DNA of 64,000 nucleotides from an uncultured Mycoplasmatota bacterium (GCA_900553855.1 USFG01000007.1:5869-69868); one strand, 5' to 3'. Shown: positions 8,959 through 16,682, counted from the first letter of the stretch. Made by a program: numbers and translations. The notes: a model not told the origin generated them from the letters alone.

Positions 8959-9864
8959 TTAAAATGGCAATATTTTCCTACTATAACCATTTTGGATTGC
9001 ATAACAGTCATGGGCGGCAATAAATGCTTTACTATCATATTTTAAGATGTGATATTTAAAATTATAATATTCATCGAATGGAAGAATTACTAATAATGTA
9101 GGCTCTTTATTAATAAATATTCCACCTTTATTGCCAATTTCGGTTACGCCTAATTTTAAATCGTTAACAATGTATTTTTCTAAATTTTTCCAGTTTTTAC
9201 TTTTAATATATATCATTTTGCTATCATTTACTCCTAACATGATAATATCAATCATTTTTGATGATACGGTTAGAATAAATATAGCACAGATTGTTTTGGT
9301 TATACCAAACAGGAAGGCACCACTCATTATAATAAATGTGTTAATAATACTATTGCACTGGCCAATAGGGATTTTAAAATACTTGTTTAAGATAGATGCT
9401 AATATATCTGAGCCACCGGTATTAAATCCGGAACGATATATAATACCATTAGCAATTCCAATTGATATGGAAGATACTAAAATAATCAAAAATTCATTTT
9501 TTAAATAGCCTTGAAGACTATAAGAAAAAGTACTGGTAAATGAGATTAAAAGGGTAAATATTGCTGCACCAACTATAGTATATATAGCCTTATCTTTACC
9601 TAGAATAAAATAAGATATTATTACTAAAACAAGTGTACATATGTTGATAATTATGGATGTTTGTATTCCAGTTAATTCTTTAATAACAATTGCTAGACCA
9701 CTCATTCCACCAATAACTATATTGTTTGGAACTAAAAAGGTATTATAAATTATTCCATATAGAAATGATGCTAAAGCAAAGAATATAAGTCTGATTAAAA
9801 AATTTTTTCTTTCTACTTCATTGATAATACTTATTTTTTTATGAAATAAATTAAACCTTTTCAT
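8959..9864 (-). CDS. YitT family membrane protein (DUF161 + DUF2179)
   Basis: About 301 residues. Five to six membrane helices (YitT/DUF161 region, e.g. FFALASFLYGIIYNTFLVP and YRSGFNTGGSDILASIL) are followed by a soluble C-terminal DUF2179 domain (VTEIGNKGGIFINKEPTLLVIL). The family function is not established. The ATG at 9864, eight bases after AAGG, is preferred to the GTG at 9873. A second member lies at 54971-55819. Confidence 0.85.
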   Translation of the reverse strand: MKRFNLFHKKISIINEVERKNFLIRLIFFALASFLYGIIYNTFLVPNNIVIGGMSGLAIVIKELTGIQTSIIINICTLVLVIISYFILGKDKAIYTIVGAAIFTLLISFTSTFSYSLQGYLKNEFLIILVSSISIGIANGIIYRSGFNTGGSDILASILNKYFKIPIGQCNSIINTFIIMSGAFLFGITKTICAIFILTVSSKMIDIIMLGVNDSKMIYIKSKNWKNLEKYIVNDLKLGVTEIGNKGGIFINKEPTLLVILPFDEYYNFKYHILKYDSKAFIAAHDCYAIQNGYSRKILPF

Positions 9865-9911
9865 ATCATACACCTTATTATTATATTACTATTTTTTTTA
9901 ATTATAGTAAA

Positions 9912-9937
9912 GAAAAAAACACCCGAAGGTGTTTTTA
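9912..9937 (-). terminator. tuf terminator with UUCG tetraloop
   Basis: Minus-strand stem AAAACACC/GGTGTTTT closed by TTCG, then a T-run. It ends the str operon after tuf. The UUCG loop makes it unusually stable for this AT-rich genome. Confidence 0.9.
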
Positions 9938-9944
9938 TTTGCTA

Positions 9945-11126
9945 TTATTCAATGATTTCAGTAACTGTACCAGCACCAACTGTACGTCCACCTTCACGAA
10001 TTGAGAACTTAGTTCCGTTTTCTAAGGCAACGTTAGCAATTAATTCAACTGTCATTTCTACATTATCACCAGGCATAACCATTTCAACTCCTTGAGGAAG
10101 TTCAATTACACCAGTAACATCAGTAGTTCTGAAGTAGAATTGTGGTCTGTAGTTTGAGAAGAATGGAGTATGACGTCCACCTTCTTCTTTAGATAATACG
10201 TATACAGAAGCTTTGAATTTTTTATGAGGATGTACTGAACCTGGTTTAGCTAAAACTTGTCCACGTTCAACATCTTCTCTATTGATACCACGAAGTAAAA
10301 CTCCAGCGTTATCTCCAGCTTCAGCATAATCTAAAGATTTTCTGAACATTTCGATACCAGTAACAACTGTCTTTCTTGTATCTTTTAATCCAACGATTTC
10401 AACTTCGTCGTTAAGATTTAATCTACCTCTTTCAACACGTCCAGTAACAACTGTACCACGTCCTGAAATTGTAAATACGTCTTCAATACTCATTAAGAAA
10501 GGTTTATCAGTATCTCTATCAGGTGTTGGGATATAATCATCAACAGCAGCCATTAAGTCTTTGATAGCTTGAACGCTTGCTGGATCTCCTTCTAATGCTT
10601 TTAATGCAGATCCTCTAATAATAGGGCATTCTGGATCAAAACCATATTCTCCTAATAATTCTCTAATTTCCATTTCTACTAAATCTAGTAATTCTGGATC
10701 ATCAACTTGATCACATTTGTTCATGAATACTACGATTCTTGGAACTCCAACTTGACGAGCAAGTAAGATATGTTCTCTAGTTTGTGGCATAGGACCATCT
10801 GCAGCTGAAACAACTAAGATAGCTCCATCCATTTGTGCAGCACCAGTGATCATGTTCTTAACATAGTCAGCATGTCCTGGGCAGTCTACGTGAGCATAGT
10901 GACGTTTGTCAGTTTCATACTCAACGTGAGCAGTATTAATAGTAATACCTCTTTCTCTTTCTTCAGGGGCTTTATCGATATTTGCATAATCAACAAAGTC
11001 TGCTTTTCCTTCGTCATGTAAAACCTTTGTAATTGCAGCTGTTAATGTTGTTTTACCATGGTCTACGTGTCCAATAGTACCAATATTAACATGTGGTTTA
11101 CTACGATCAAATTTTTCTTTTGCCAT
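9945..11126 (-). CDS. tuf: Translation elongation factor Tu
   Basis: A 393-residue GTPase that delivers aminoacyl-tRNA to the ribosome. G1 is GHVDHGKTT, G3 is DCPGHADY and G4 is NKCD; domains 2 and 3 are complete, ending RTVGAGTVTEIIE. It is the last gene of the str operon, with an AGGAGG site upstream and its own promoter in the fusA-tuf gap. Codon use is less AT-biased than neighbours, as expected for a highly expressed gene. Confidence 0.99.
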   Translation of the reverse strand: MAKEKFDRSKPHVNIGTIGHVDHGKTTLTAAITKVLHDEGKADFVDYANIDKAPEERERGITINTAHVEYETDKRHYAHVDCPGHADYVKNMITGAAQMDGAILVVSAADGPMPQTREHILLARQVGVPRIVVFMNKCDQVDDPELLDLVEMEIRELLGEYGFDPECPIIRGSALKALEGDPASVQAIKDLMAAVDDYIPTPDRDTDKPFLMSIEDVFTISGRGTVVTGRVERGRLNLNDEVEIVGLKDTRKTVVTGIEMFRKSLDYAEAGDNAGVLLRGINREDVERGQVLAKPGSVHPHKKFKASVYVLSKEEGGRHTPFFSNYRPQFYFRTTDVTGVIELPQGVEMVMPGDNVEMTVELIANVALENGTKFSIREGGRTVGAGTVTEIIE

Positions 11127-11164
11127 TTTATTTTTCCTCCTATTTCTTTTCTTTCTATAAAATT

Positions 11165-11194
11165 ATTTTATCTAATTCTTGAACTTTATTCAAG
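11165..11194 (-). promoter_or_regulatory. tuf promoter with inverted repeat over the -35 box
   Basis: Minus-strand -35 TTGAAT (11188-11193) and -10 TAAAAT (11165-11170) are 17 bases apart, in the short gap after fusA. A perfect inverted repeat CTTGAA-5-TTCAAG (11178-11194) covers the -35. It would let tuf be transcribed more than the rest of the str operon. The operator role of the repeat is a guess. Confidence 0.5.
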
Positions 11195-11204
11195 TATTAT
11201 TCAA

Positions 11205-13277
11205 TTAGTTTACGCTGTTTTTCTTAATGATTTCTTCAGCAATTGATTTTGGAACTTCTTCATAATGATCTTTTTCCATTTGGAAGTTAGCACGTCCTTG
11301 TGTATTACTTCTTAAATCAGTCATGTAACCAAACATTTCTGATAGTGGAACAAGAGCAATTATTCTAATTGAGTTTCCAATTGATTCTTGTCCTAGTGGT
11401 CTACCACGACGAGAAGTTAAATCTCCCATTACATTTCCCATGTATTCTTCTGGAGTATCAACTACTACTTTCATGATAGGTTCTAGAAGTACTGCTTTAC
11501 ATTTTTCTTTAGCAGCTTTTAATGCCATTGATGCAGCAATTTTGAATGCCATTTCTGATGAGTCTACATCATGATATGATCCATCAAATAATGTTGCTTT
11601 AACATCAACCATTGGATAACCTGCAAGGATACCACCAGCCATAGCTTCTTGTAATCCTTTATCTGTTACTGGAATATATTCACGAGGAACAACTCCACCA
11701 ACGATTGCATCAACGAATTCATAACCTTTTCCTGGATTTGGTTCAAATTTAACCCAAACATGTCCGTATTGTCCACGTCCACCTGATTGTTTGATATATT
11801 TACCTTCACAATCTCCAGCAACTGTGATAGTTTCACGGTATGCAACTTGTGGTCTACCTTGGTTAACTTCTACACCAAATTCTCTTCTCATTCTATCGAT
11901 AATGATATCTAAGTGTAATTCACCCATACCTGATAATACAGTTTGACCTGTTTCAGTATCAGTTTTAACTCTTAATGTAGGGTCTTCTTCAACAAGTTTT
12001 TGGATAGCAATTGCCATTTTATCTTGATCATTTTTAGATTTAGCTTCAATTGCAATATCAATAACTGGTTCTGGGAATTCCATACCTTTCATCTTAGCAA
12101 ATGCTTTTTCATCACATAATGTATCGGCAGTTGTTGTATTTTTTAAACCTACTGCAGCAGCGATTTCACCAGCATAAACTTCAGTGATTTCTTTACGTTG
12201 ATTTGCATGCATTTGTAAGATACGTCCGATTCTTTCTTTAACTCCTTTAGTTGAGTTAAGTACATATGAACCTGCTTTTAACACACCAGAGTAAACTCTG
12301 AAGAATGATAAACGTCCAACGAATGGGTCTGTCATAATTTTGAATGCTAAGGCAGTAAATGGTTCAGAATCACTTGGATGTCTCTTAATATCATTTCCAT
12401 CTTTATCTACGCAATCAATTGCTTCGACATCTGTAGGTGCTGGTAAATAATCAATAACAGCATCTAATAACGCATGAGTACCTTTGTTTCCTAGGGCATC
12501 AGCACATAATACAGGGAAGAATTCAACAGCTAGTGTTGCTTTTCTAATAGCACTCTTTAATTCAGCTACAGAAATTTCTCCACCTTCTAAATATTTTTCC
12601 ATTAAAGCATCATCAAATTCAACAACTGATTCTAATAGAATAGTTCTGTATTCTTCGGCTTTATCTTGCATATCAGCAGGAATTGGAATTTCTGTAACTT
12701 GTTGTTGTTCAGTTCCATCATACTCATATGCTTTCATTTCAACTAAATCAATATATCCAGTAAAATGATCTTCAGCACCAATTGGTAACATGATTGCAGC
12801 GGCATTAGCACCTAATCTATCTTTAATAGTTTTTAAACTATAATAATAGTCTGCACCCATTTTTTCCATTTTGTTAGCACAAATCATTCTTGGAACTTTA
12901 TATTCATTAGCTTGTCTCCAAACTGTTTCAGTTTGAGGTTCTACACCAGCTTGAGCATCGATTAGGGCAATTGCACCATCTAATACTCTTAAACTTCTTT
13001 GAACTTCAATTGTAAAGTCTACGTGTCCTGGTGTATCGATTATATTAAGTCTATAACCTTTCCAGTGTGCAGTAGTTGCAGCACTTGTAATTGTGATACC
13101 TCTTTCTTGTTCTTGAGCCATCCAGTCCATTTGAGATTCACCATCATGTGTTTCACCTATTTTATGAGTGATACCTGTTAAGAATAAAATTCTTTCGGTT
13201 GTAGTAGTTTTACCGGCATCAATGTGAGCCATTATACCGATATTTCTTAGTTTATCTATTGAAACGTCTCTTGCCAT
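11205..13277 (-). CDS. fusA: Translation elongation factor G
   Basis: A 690-residue ribosomal translocase. G1 is AHIDAGKTTTTE, G3 is DTPGHVDF and G4 is NKME (family NKMD), followed by domains II-V with GGRGQYGHVW and the C-terminal MFGYMTDLRSNTQGRA. Length and order are normal. It starts seven bases after rpsG; no Shine-Dalgarno sequence as strong as elsewhere is visible, so coupling to rpsG is likely. Confidence 0.99.
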   Translation of the reverse strand: MARDVSIDKLRNIGIMAHIDAGKTTTTERILFLTGITHKIGETHDGESQMDWMAQEQERGITITSAATTAHWKGYRLNIIDTPGHVDFTIEVQRSLRVLDGAIALIDAQAGVEPQTETVWRQANEYKVPRMICANKMEKMGADYYYSLKTIKDRLGANAAAIMLPIGAEDHFTGYIDLVEMKAYEYDGTEQQQVTEIPIPADMQDKAEEYRTILLESVVEFDDALMEKYLEGGEISVAELKSAIRKATLAVEFFPVLCADALGNKGTHALLDAVIDYLPAPTDVEAIDCVDKDGNDIKRHPSDSEPFTALAFKIMTDPFVGRLSFFRVYSGVLKAGSYVLNSTKGVKERIGRILQMHANQRKEITEVYAGEIAAAVGLKNTTTADTLCDEKAFAKMKGMEFPEPVIDIAIEAKSKNDQDKMAIAIQKLVEEDPTLRVKTDTETGQTVLSGMGELHLDIIIDRMRREFGVEVNQGRPQVAYRETITVAGDCEGKYIKQSGGRGQYGHVWVKFEPNPGKGYEFVDAIVGGVVPREYIPVTDKGLQEAMAGGILAGYPMVDVKATLFDGSYHDVDSSEMAFKIAASMALKAAKEKCKAVLLEPIMKVVVDTPEEYMGNVMGDLTSRRGRPLGQESIGNSIRIIALVPLSEMFGYMTDLRSNTQGRANFQMEKDHYEEVPKSIAEEIIKKNSVN

Positions 13278-13283
13278 AGTAAC

Positions 13284-13751
13284 CTACCATCTATAATGAG
13301 CAAATGCTTTATTTGCTTCAGCCATCTTATGAGTATCTTCTCTCTTCTTAGCAGCTCCACCAACACCATTTGATGCATCGATGATTTCAGCAGCTAATTT
13401 GTTTGCCATTCCTCTTCCTGGTCTTAATCTTGAATAATTGATTAAGTAACGAAGAGCAAGCGTTTGTCCTCTTGTTTCACTAACTTCAATTGGAACTTGA
13501 ACGTTAGATCCACCAACACGACGTGATTTTACTTCTAATGCAGGAGTAATATTTTCCATTGCTTTAGTAAAAACTTCCATCGGATCTTTATTTGTTTGTT
13601 CTTTTATTTTATCAAATGCCTCATTAACAATTCTTGTAGCAGTACCTTTTTTACCGTCGTTCATAACAGCGTTAATTAATTTAGTAACAACTTTTGAATT
13701 ATATATAGGATCTGGTAAAACATCACGTTTAATTGCACGTCTTTTACGCAT
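13284..13751 (-). CDS. rpsG: 30S ribosomal protein S7
   Basis: A 155-residue S7, which nucleates assembly of the 30S head and contacts the E site. Family motifs MRKRRAIKRDVLPDP, VGGSNVQVP and the C-terminal HKMAEANKAFAHYRW are present. In the str operon between rpsL and fusA, with AAGGAGGAAA before the ATG. Confidence 0.99.
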   Translation of the reverse strand: MRKRRAIKRDVLPDPIYNSKVVTKLINAVMNDGKKGTATRIVNEAFDKIKEQTNKDPMEVFTKAMENITPALEVKSRRVGGSNVQVPIEVSETRGQTLALRYLINYSRLRPGRGMANKLAAEIIDASNGVGGAAKKREDTHKMAEANKAFAHYRW

Positions 13752-13771
13752 ATTTTTTCCTCCTTATTTAA

Positions 13772-14188
13772 CTATTTTTTCTTTGGTTTTTTAGTACCAT
13801 ATTTACTTCTTGATTGTTTACGATCATTAACACCTTGAGTGTCTAATGTACCACGAACAATGTGATAACGTACACCGATAAGGTCTTTAACACGTCCACC
13901 ACGAACTAAAACAACACTATGTTCTTGTAAGTTATGTCCTTCACCTGGAATATAAGTATCTACTTCACGACCATTTGATAATCTTACACGAGCATATTTT
14001 CTTAATGCTGAGTTTGGTTTCTTTGGAGTTTTTGTACCAACACGAGTACATACACCTCTCATTTGTGGATGATCAGTTGCTGTAGTCTTTCTTTCCATAC
14101 TATTAAAACCGATGTTTAATACAGGACTCTTTTTCTTTTTAGTTTTGTTTTTTCTTCTTGTCTTAACTAATTGGTTTATTGTAGGCAT
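13772..14188 (-). CDS. rpsL: 30S ribosomal protein S12
   Basis: A 138-residue S12 of the decoding centre. Conserved KTPKKPNSALRKYARVRL and GRVKDLIGVRYHIVRG are visible, with the lysines linked to streptomycin resistance (KPNSA and RVKDL) intact, so the protein is of the streptomycin-sensitive type. First gene of the str operon. Confidence 0.99.
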   Translation of the reverse strand: MPTINQLVKTRRKNKTKKKKSPVLNIGFNSMERKTTATDHPQMRGVCTRVGTKTPKKPNSALRKYARVRLSNGREVDTYIPGEGHNLQEHSVVLVRGGRVKDLIGVRYHIVRGTLDTQGVNDRKQSRSKYGTKKPKKK

Positions 14189-14204
14189 TTTAATACTTCC
14201 TTTC

Positions 14205-14266
14205 TATACACACATCCCGGTGTGCTGTATTACTCATAAATCAAGGTTCTATGCGACATAGAACCA
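14205..14266 (-). promoter_or_regulatory. Structured 5' leader of the str operon
   Basis: The ~80-base leader before rpsL holds two hairpins on the minus strand: a nine-base stem GGTTCTATG/CATAGAACC with a three-base loop (14245-14265), then CACAC/GTGTG (14209-14224) close to the ribosome binding site. No T-run follows either, so they are not terminators. Autogenous control by S7 or S12 is possible but is inference. Confidence 0.45.
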
Positions 14267-14285
14267 AAATTTAAAATGCAAATAT

Positions 14286-14315
14286 AATATACCACTTGAC
14301 TATTGTAGTGTCAAG
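14286..14315 (-). promoter_or_regulatory. str operon promoter
   Basis: Minus-strand -35 TTGACA (14309-14314) and -10 TATATT (14286-14291), spacer 17. The inverted repeat CTTGAC-9-GTCAAG covers the -35 and runs into the spacer, similar to the one at the tuf promoter. Confidence 0.75.
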
Positions 14316-14369
14316 CATAAGTTTGATGTTTTGAGTAAAAATTGTTATATGAATTTTCGCACTTTTTTA

Positions 14370-14399
14370 TTGACTTATTATTTTAATATTTGATATTCT
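14370..14399 (+). promoter_or_regulatory. Promoter of toxin-like mRNA, copy 1
   Basis: -35 TTGACT (14370-14375), spacer 18, -10 TATTCT (14394-14399). Expected start near 14406, two or three bases before the 5' arm GGAACATTTAAT. The same boxes occur in copy 2. Confidence 0.65.
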
Positions 14400-14434
14400 A
14401 TTACTCAAGGAACATTTAATTGTTTAGGTGATTA

Positions 14435-14470
14435 CCTTATTTCTATATTTTTTATATGAAATGAGGTGAT
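14435..14470 (+). promoter_or_regulatory. Hairpin hiding the toxin ribosome binding site, copy 1
   Basis: CCTTATTTC (from 14435) can pair with GAAATGAGG (ending 14466), nine pairs with one G-U. The right arm contains the GAGGTGATC Shine-Dalgarno, which matches the 16S rRNA 3' end very well. Copy 2 has a different sequence but the same pairing. The mRNA would be poorly translated while folded. Confidence 0.55.
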
Positions 14471-14473
14471 CTT

Positions 14474-14569
14474 ATGAATAAAAAGTTATTATATTTTATA
14501 ATTTTCAATTTATTTATAATTGTTTTTATTTTACTTTTTATCATTATTAAAATGATTGGGTTAAATTAA
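14474..14569 (+). CDS. Putative type I toxin: 31-residue hydrophobic peptide, copy 1
   Basis: Starts MNKKLLYF, then one unbroken membrane helix of Ile/Phe/Leu (residues 7-25), then Lys26 and a short tail ending in Asn31. The positive N-terminus and single helix are typical of membrane-acting type I toxins (Fst, TxpA, Hok, AapA types), but I recognise no sequence match. ATG seven bases after GAGG. It is 28/31 identical to copy 2 (differences at residues 4, 17 and 29), with silent changes in codons 10 and 11, so the peptide is under selection. A small membrane protein that is not toxic is the main alternative. Confidence 0.65.
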   Translation: MNKKLLYFIIFNLFIIVFILLFIIIKMIGLN

Positions 14570-14672
14570 AAACACCAAACACGGGGTTTTGGTGAATACT
14601 AAATTTTTTAGGTAATCACTTAACATCTCAAAATTAAGTGTTCCTTTTTTATTTTATGTAAGTTTTCCTTAC
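14567..14672 (-). ncRNA. Putative antisense antitoxin RNA, copy 1
   Basis: A minus-strand promoter with TTGAAA (14702-14707), 17 bases, TACAAT (14679-14684) predicts a start near 14672. The RNA would begin with hairpin ATGTAAG/CTTACAT (14656-14674), cover the last ~80 bases of the toxin mRNA, and end at stem CACCAAA/TTTGGTG (14573-14594) followed by TTTTT, just past the toxin stop codon. Promoter and most of this layout are conserved in copy 2. It also contains near-copies of the toxin mRNA 5' arms. Confidence 0.55.
14617..14651 (+). terminator. Terminator of toxin-like mRNA, copy 1
   Basis: Stem CACTTAA/TTAAGTG (14617-14623 and 14634-14640), then TTCCTTTTTT. The same bases can instead pair with the mRNA 5' end (AGGTAATCAC with GTGATTACCT at 14428-14437, and ATTAAGTGTTCC with GGAACATTTAAT at 14409-14420), making a long-range 5'-3' stem. 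Confidence 0.6.
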
Positions 14673-14736
14673 ATATTCATTGTAGCAAAAATTAAACGGA
14701 TTTTCAATATGTTGAAATTATAAAAATTGCATAATT

Positions 14737-15639
14737 TTACCAATTAACTAATTGTTGTTCTAATTTTAAATCAATTTTATATTTATCTTTAACTTCTTTT
14801 TGAACTAATTTAATTAATTTTAAAATATCAGATGATGAAGCATTATTTTTATTAATAATAAAGTTAGCATGTTTAGTACTAATTTCTGCTCCACCAATGT
14901 TTTTTCCCTTTAGGCCTAGTTCTTCAATTATTTTACCGGCATAATTTCCTTCGGGATTTCTAAATACACTACCAGCTGATGGATATTCTAAAGGTTGGCT
15001 GTTCTTTCTTTTTAATAAGTATTCTTTTATTTTGCTAGCTATTTCATCATGATTACCATGTTCTAGTTTAATATTTGCAGCAACACAAATTAAATTTTTG
15101 TTAGCTTGAAATATTGAATATCGATAATCAAATTTTAATTTTTCTAATGGTATTTCTTCGATTTGTAATTTCTCATCTAGTACAATAACACTTTTAACAA
15201 TGTTGCTCATACTGTTACCATAAGCTCCAGCGTTCATATATATTGCTCCACCAATTGTTCCAGGAATTCCTATTGCAAACTCTAAACCGGTTAATTCATT
15301 TTTAACACTTGCTTGAACTAATTTACTTAAAATCATACCTGATTCAACATATATTTCAGTTTGCTTAATTTTGAAATTATTTAATTTATCTAATTTAATA
15401 ATTACTCCGTTAAATTCTTTATCACTAAATAGTGTATTACTTCCTTTTCCTAAAATAAAATATTTAATATTATATTTATGAATTAGTTTTAATAATTGTT
15501 TTAAATTGTTAATATTATTTGGATAAACAACTAATTTAGCAATACCACCTGTTTTGTAAGTTGTTAAGGTTGATAATGAAATATCTTTTTCGATTTTTCC
15601 TAAATTAAGTTTTTCTAATTCTAAAATAAAATTATTCAT
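14737..15639 (-). CDS. murB: UDP-N-acetylenolpyruvoylglucosamine reductase (MurB)
   Basis: A 300-residue FAD enzyme that reduces UDP-GlcNAc-enolpyruvate to UDP-MurNAc with NADPH in peptidoglycan synthesis. FAD-binding GKGSNTLFSD and GIPGTIGGAIYMNAGAYG, and the catalytic serine in SAGSVFRNP, mark a type II MurB. The start has AGAAGGAGAA upstream. A TATAAT box lies in the gap after the preceding terminator. It sits in the place usually held by rpoB-rpoC. Confidence 0.96.
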   Translation of the reverse strand: MNNFILELEKLNLGKIEKDISLSTLTTYKTGGIAKLVVYPNNINNLKQLLKLIHKYNIKYFILGKGSNTLFSDKEFNGVIIKLDKLNNFKIKQTEIYVESGMILSKLVQASVKNELTGLEFAIGIPGTIGGAIYMNAGAYGNSMSNIVKSVIVLDEKLQIEEIPLEKLKFDYRYSIFQANKNLICVAANIKLEHGNHDEIASKIKEYLLKRKNSQPLEYPSAGSVFRNPEGNYAGKIIEELGLKGKNIGGAEISTKHANFIINKNNASSSDILKLIKLVQKEVKDKYKIDLKLEQQLVNW

Positions 15640-15671
15640 ATTTATTCTCCTTCTTAATTATATGTTTATTT

Positions 15672-15704
15672 TATTAAAAAAAGGAAAGCATAGTTTTCCC
15701 TTTG
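15672..15704 (-). terminator. Intrinsic terminator
   Basis: Minus-strand hairpin of AAAGGGAAA and TTTCCTTT type with one bulge and a seven-base T-run, after the 114-residue membrane protein gene and before murB. Confidence 0.65.
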
Positions 15705-15730
15705 TATTAACATCCATCTGTTTATGTACT

Positions 15731-16075
15731 TTATTGATTAACATATCCTTTGGTTGTGTATTCATTGCATTTAATATATGCTTTATATTCAAAAATACCC
15801 ATATTAGATGTAGTTTTAACATATCCATTACATTCTTCTTCATTAACTTTATTTGTTAAAGTATTATCGTAATCTGATAAATCTTGTATTGAGATTGTTT
15901 CATTGTTTTTTAAAAGTCCTGGTTTTTCTCCATAATAAGCCTTAGCAACATCTGTCATTTTCTTTTCTAATGTTTTATATTCTTTGTTTTCATTTTTAAT
16001 TTTTAAGCCAATTATAGTAAATCCACCAACTAAGATTACTATTAATATTAACCATATTACCATATTCTTCTTCAT
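15731..16075 (-). CDS. Small membrane-anchored protein, pseudopilin-like C-terminal part (unknown)
   Basis: About 114 residues. One N-terminal helix (NMVIWLILIVILVGGFTIIGL) is followed by a charged helix and a small outside domain with two cysteines, in EECNGYVK and YIKCNEYTTKGY, which could form a disulfide. The pattern of TM helix, amphipathic helix and small Cys-containing domain recalls minor pilins, but this is only inference and no pilus genes are near. ATG at 16075 is taken; a TTG at 16105 overlaps the preceding gene's stop and is the alternative. It probably forms one unit with the 42-residue gene upstream. Confidence 0.6.
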   Translation of the reverse strand: MKKNMVIWLILIVILVGGFTIIGLKIKNENKEYKTLEKKMTDVAKAYYGEKPGLLKNNETISIQDLSDYDNTLTNKVNEEECNGYVKTTSNMGIFEYKAYIKCNEYTTKGYVNQ

Positions 16076-16101
16076 AACATTTCGACTACCTTTACTATTA
16101 T

Positions 16102-16230
16102 TCAACTTAGAAAATTAATTTCACTATAAAATTTATATATAAAATAGATAGCTATTAATAATGCAAAAATAAGTAATCCCATTAGAAATAGCATCATTTT
16201 AAAGCCCCAACCATTTTTATTTAATTTCAT
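16102..16230 (-). CDS. 42-residue single-helix membrane protein (unknown)
   Basis: Starts MKLNKNGWGFK, then a hydrophobic stretch (MLFLMGLLIFALLIAIYFIY), then a polar tail ending FLS. Too short for most gene finders. The minus-strand sequence AAGTAGAGGTTAAGAAT lies before the ATG and gives AGAGG as a ribosome binding site. The TGA stop is next to the following small gene, so the two are probably co-translated. The function is unknown. Confidence 0.6.
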   Translation of the reverse strand: MKLNKNGWGFKMMLFLMGLLIFALLIAIYFIYKFYSEINFLS

Positions 16231-16276
16231 ATTCTTAACCTCTACTTAATTATAACAATAAATAATAAATTATGTA

Positions 16277-16307
16277 AACAAAAAACTCCCCAGTTGTGGG
16301 AAGTTCA
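16277..16307 (-). terminator. rplL terminator
   Basis: Minus-strand stem AACTTCCC/GGGGAGTT with a six-base loop, then TTTTTTG, ten bases after the rplL stop. It separates the rplKAJL unit from the small membrane protein genes. Confidence 0.85.
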
Positions 16308-16316
16308 TTTTAGTAA

Positions 16317-16682
16317 TTAAACTAATTCAACAGTAGCTCCAGCTTCTTCTAATTTAGCTTTAATTTCGTTAGCTTCGTCAGCAGAAACGTTTTCTTTAAT
16401 GTTTCCACCTTTGTCAGCTACTCCTTTAGCTTCAACTAATCCTAAACCAGTGATTTCTCTTATAACTTTGATAACACCGATTTTAGCAGCTCCAGCGTCT
16501 TTTAAAACTACAGTTTTAGTAGAAGGTCCTTCTTCAACAGCAGCAGCAGGTGCAGCAGCAACAGCAACAGCAGATGGGTCTACTCCGAATTCCTCCTTCA
16601 TTGCGTCAACTAATTCTTTTACTTCAAGAATAGTCATTTCTTTTAATGAATTAATAAAATCTTCTTTAGTAATTTTAGCCAT
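16317..16682 (-). CDS. rplL: 50S ribosomal protein L7/L12
   Basis: A 121-residue stalk protein that recruits translation factors. N-terminal dimer domain, Ala-rich hinge (AVAVAAAPAAAVEEG) and the C-terminal domain with KIGVIKVIREITGLGLVEAK. Follows rplJ closely with a good AGGAGA site. Confidence 0.98.
   Translation of the reverse strand: MAKITKEDFINSLKEMTILEVKELVDAMKEEFGVDPSAVAVAAAPAAAVEEGPSTKTVVLKDAGAAKIGVIKVIREITGLGLVEAKGVADKGGNIKENVSADEANEIKAKLEEAGATVELV

Larger units (their letters stand above)
14345..14708. repeat. Repeat element copy 1: putative type I toxin-antitoxin locus
   Basis: About 360 bases that recur, strongly conserved, at 31006-31367. The shared block starts at TATATGAATTTTCG and ends at the antisense -35 box. 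It contains a plus-strand promoter, a 31-codon gene, complementary transcript ends, a terminator, and a convergent minus-strand promoter and terminator. It fills the whole gap between the str promoter and murB. There are no target duplications or terminal inverted repeats of transposon type. Confidence 0.75.

Noticed and set aside
14345..14708. Interpretation of the repeat element as a MITE or IS remnant
   Set aside because: There are no terminal inverted repeats at the true edges or target duplications, and the conserved parts are promoters, a coding frame and RNA stems; the inner inverted repeats match transcript ends instead.
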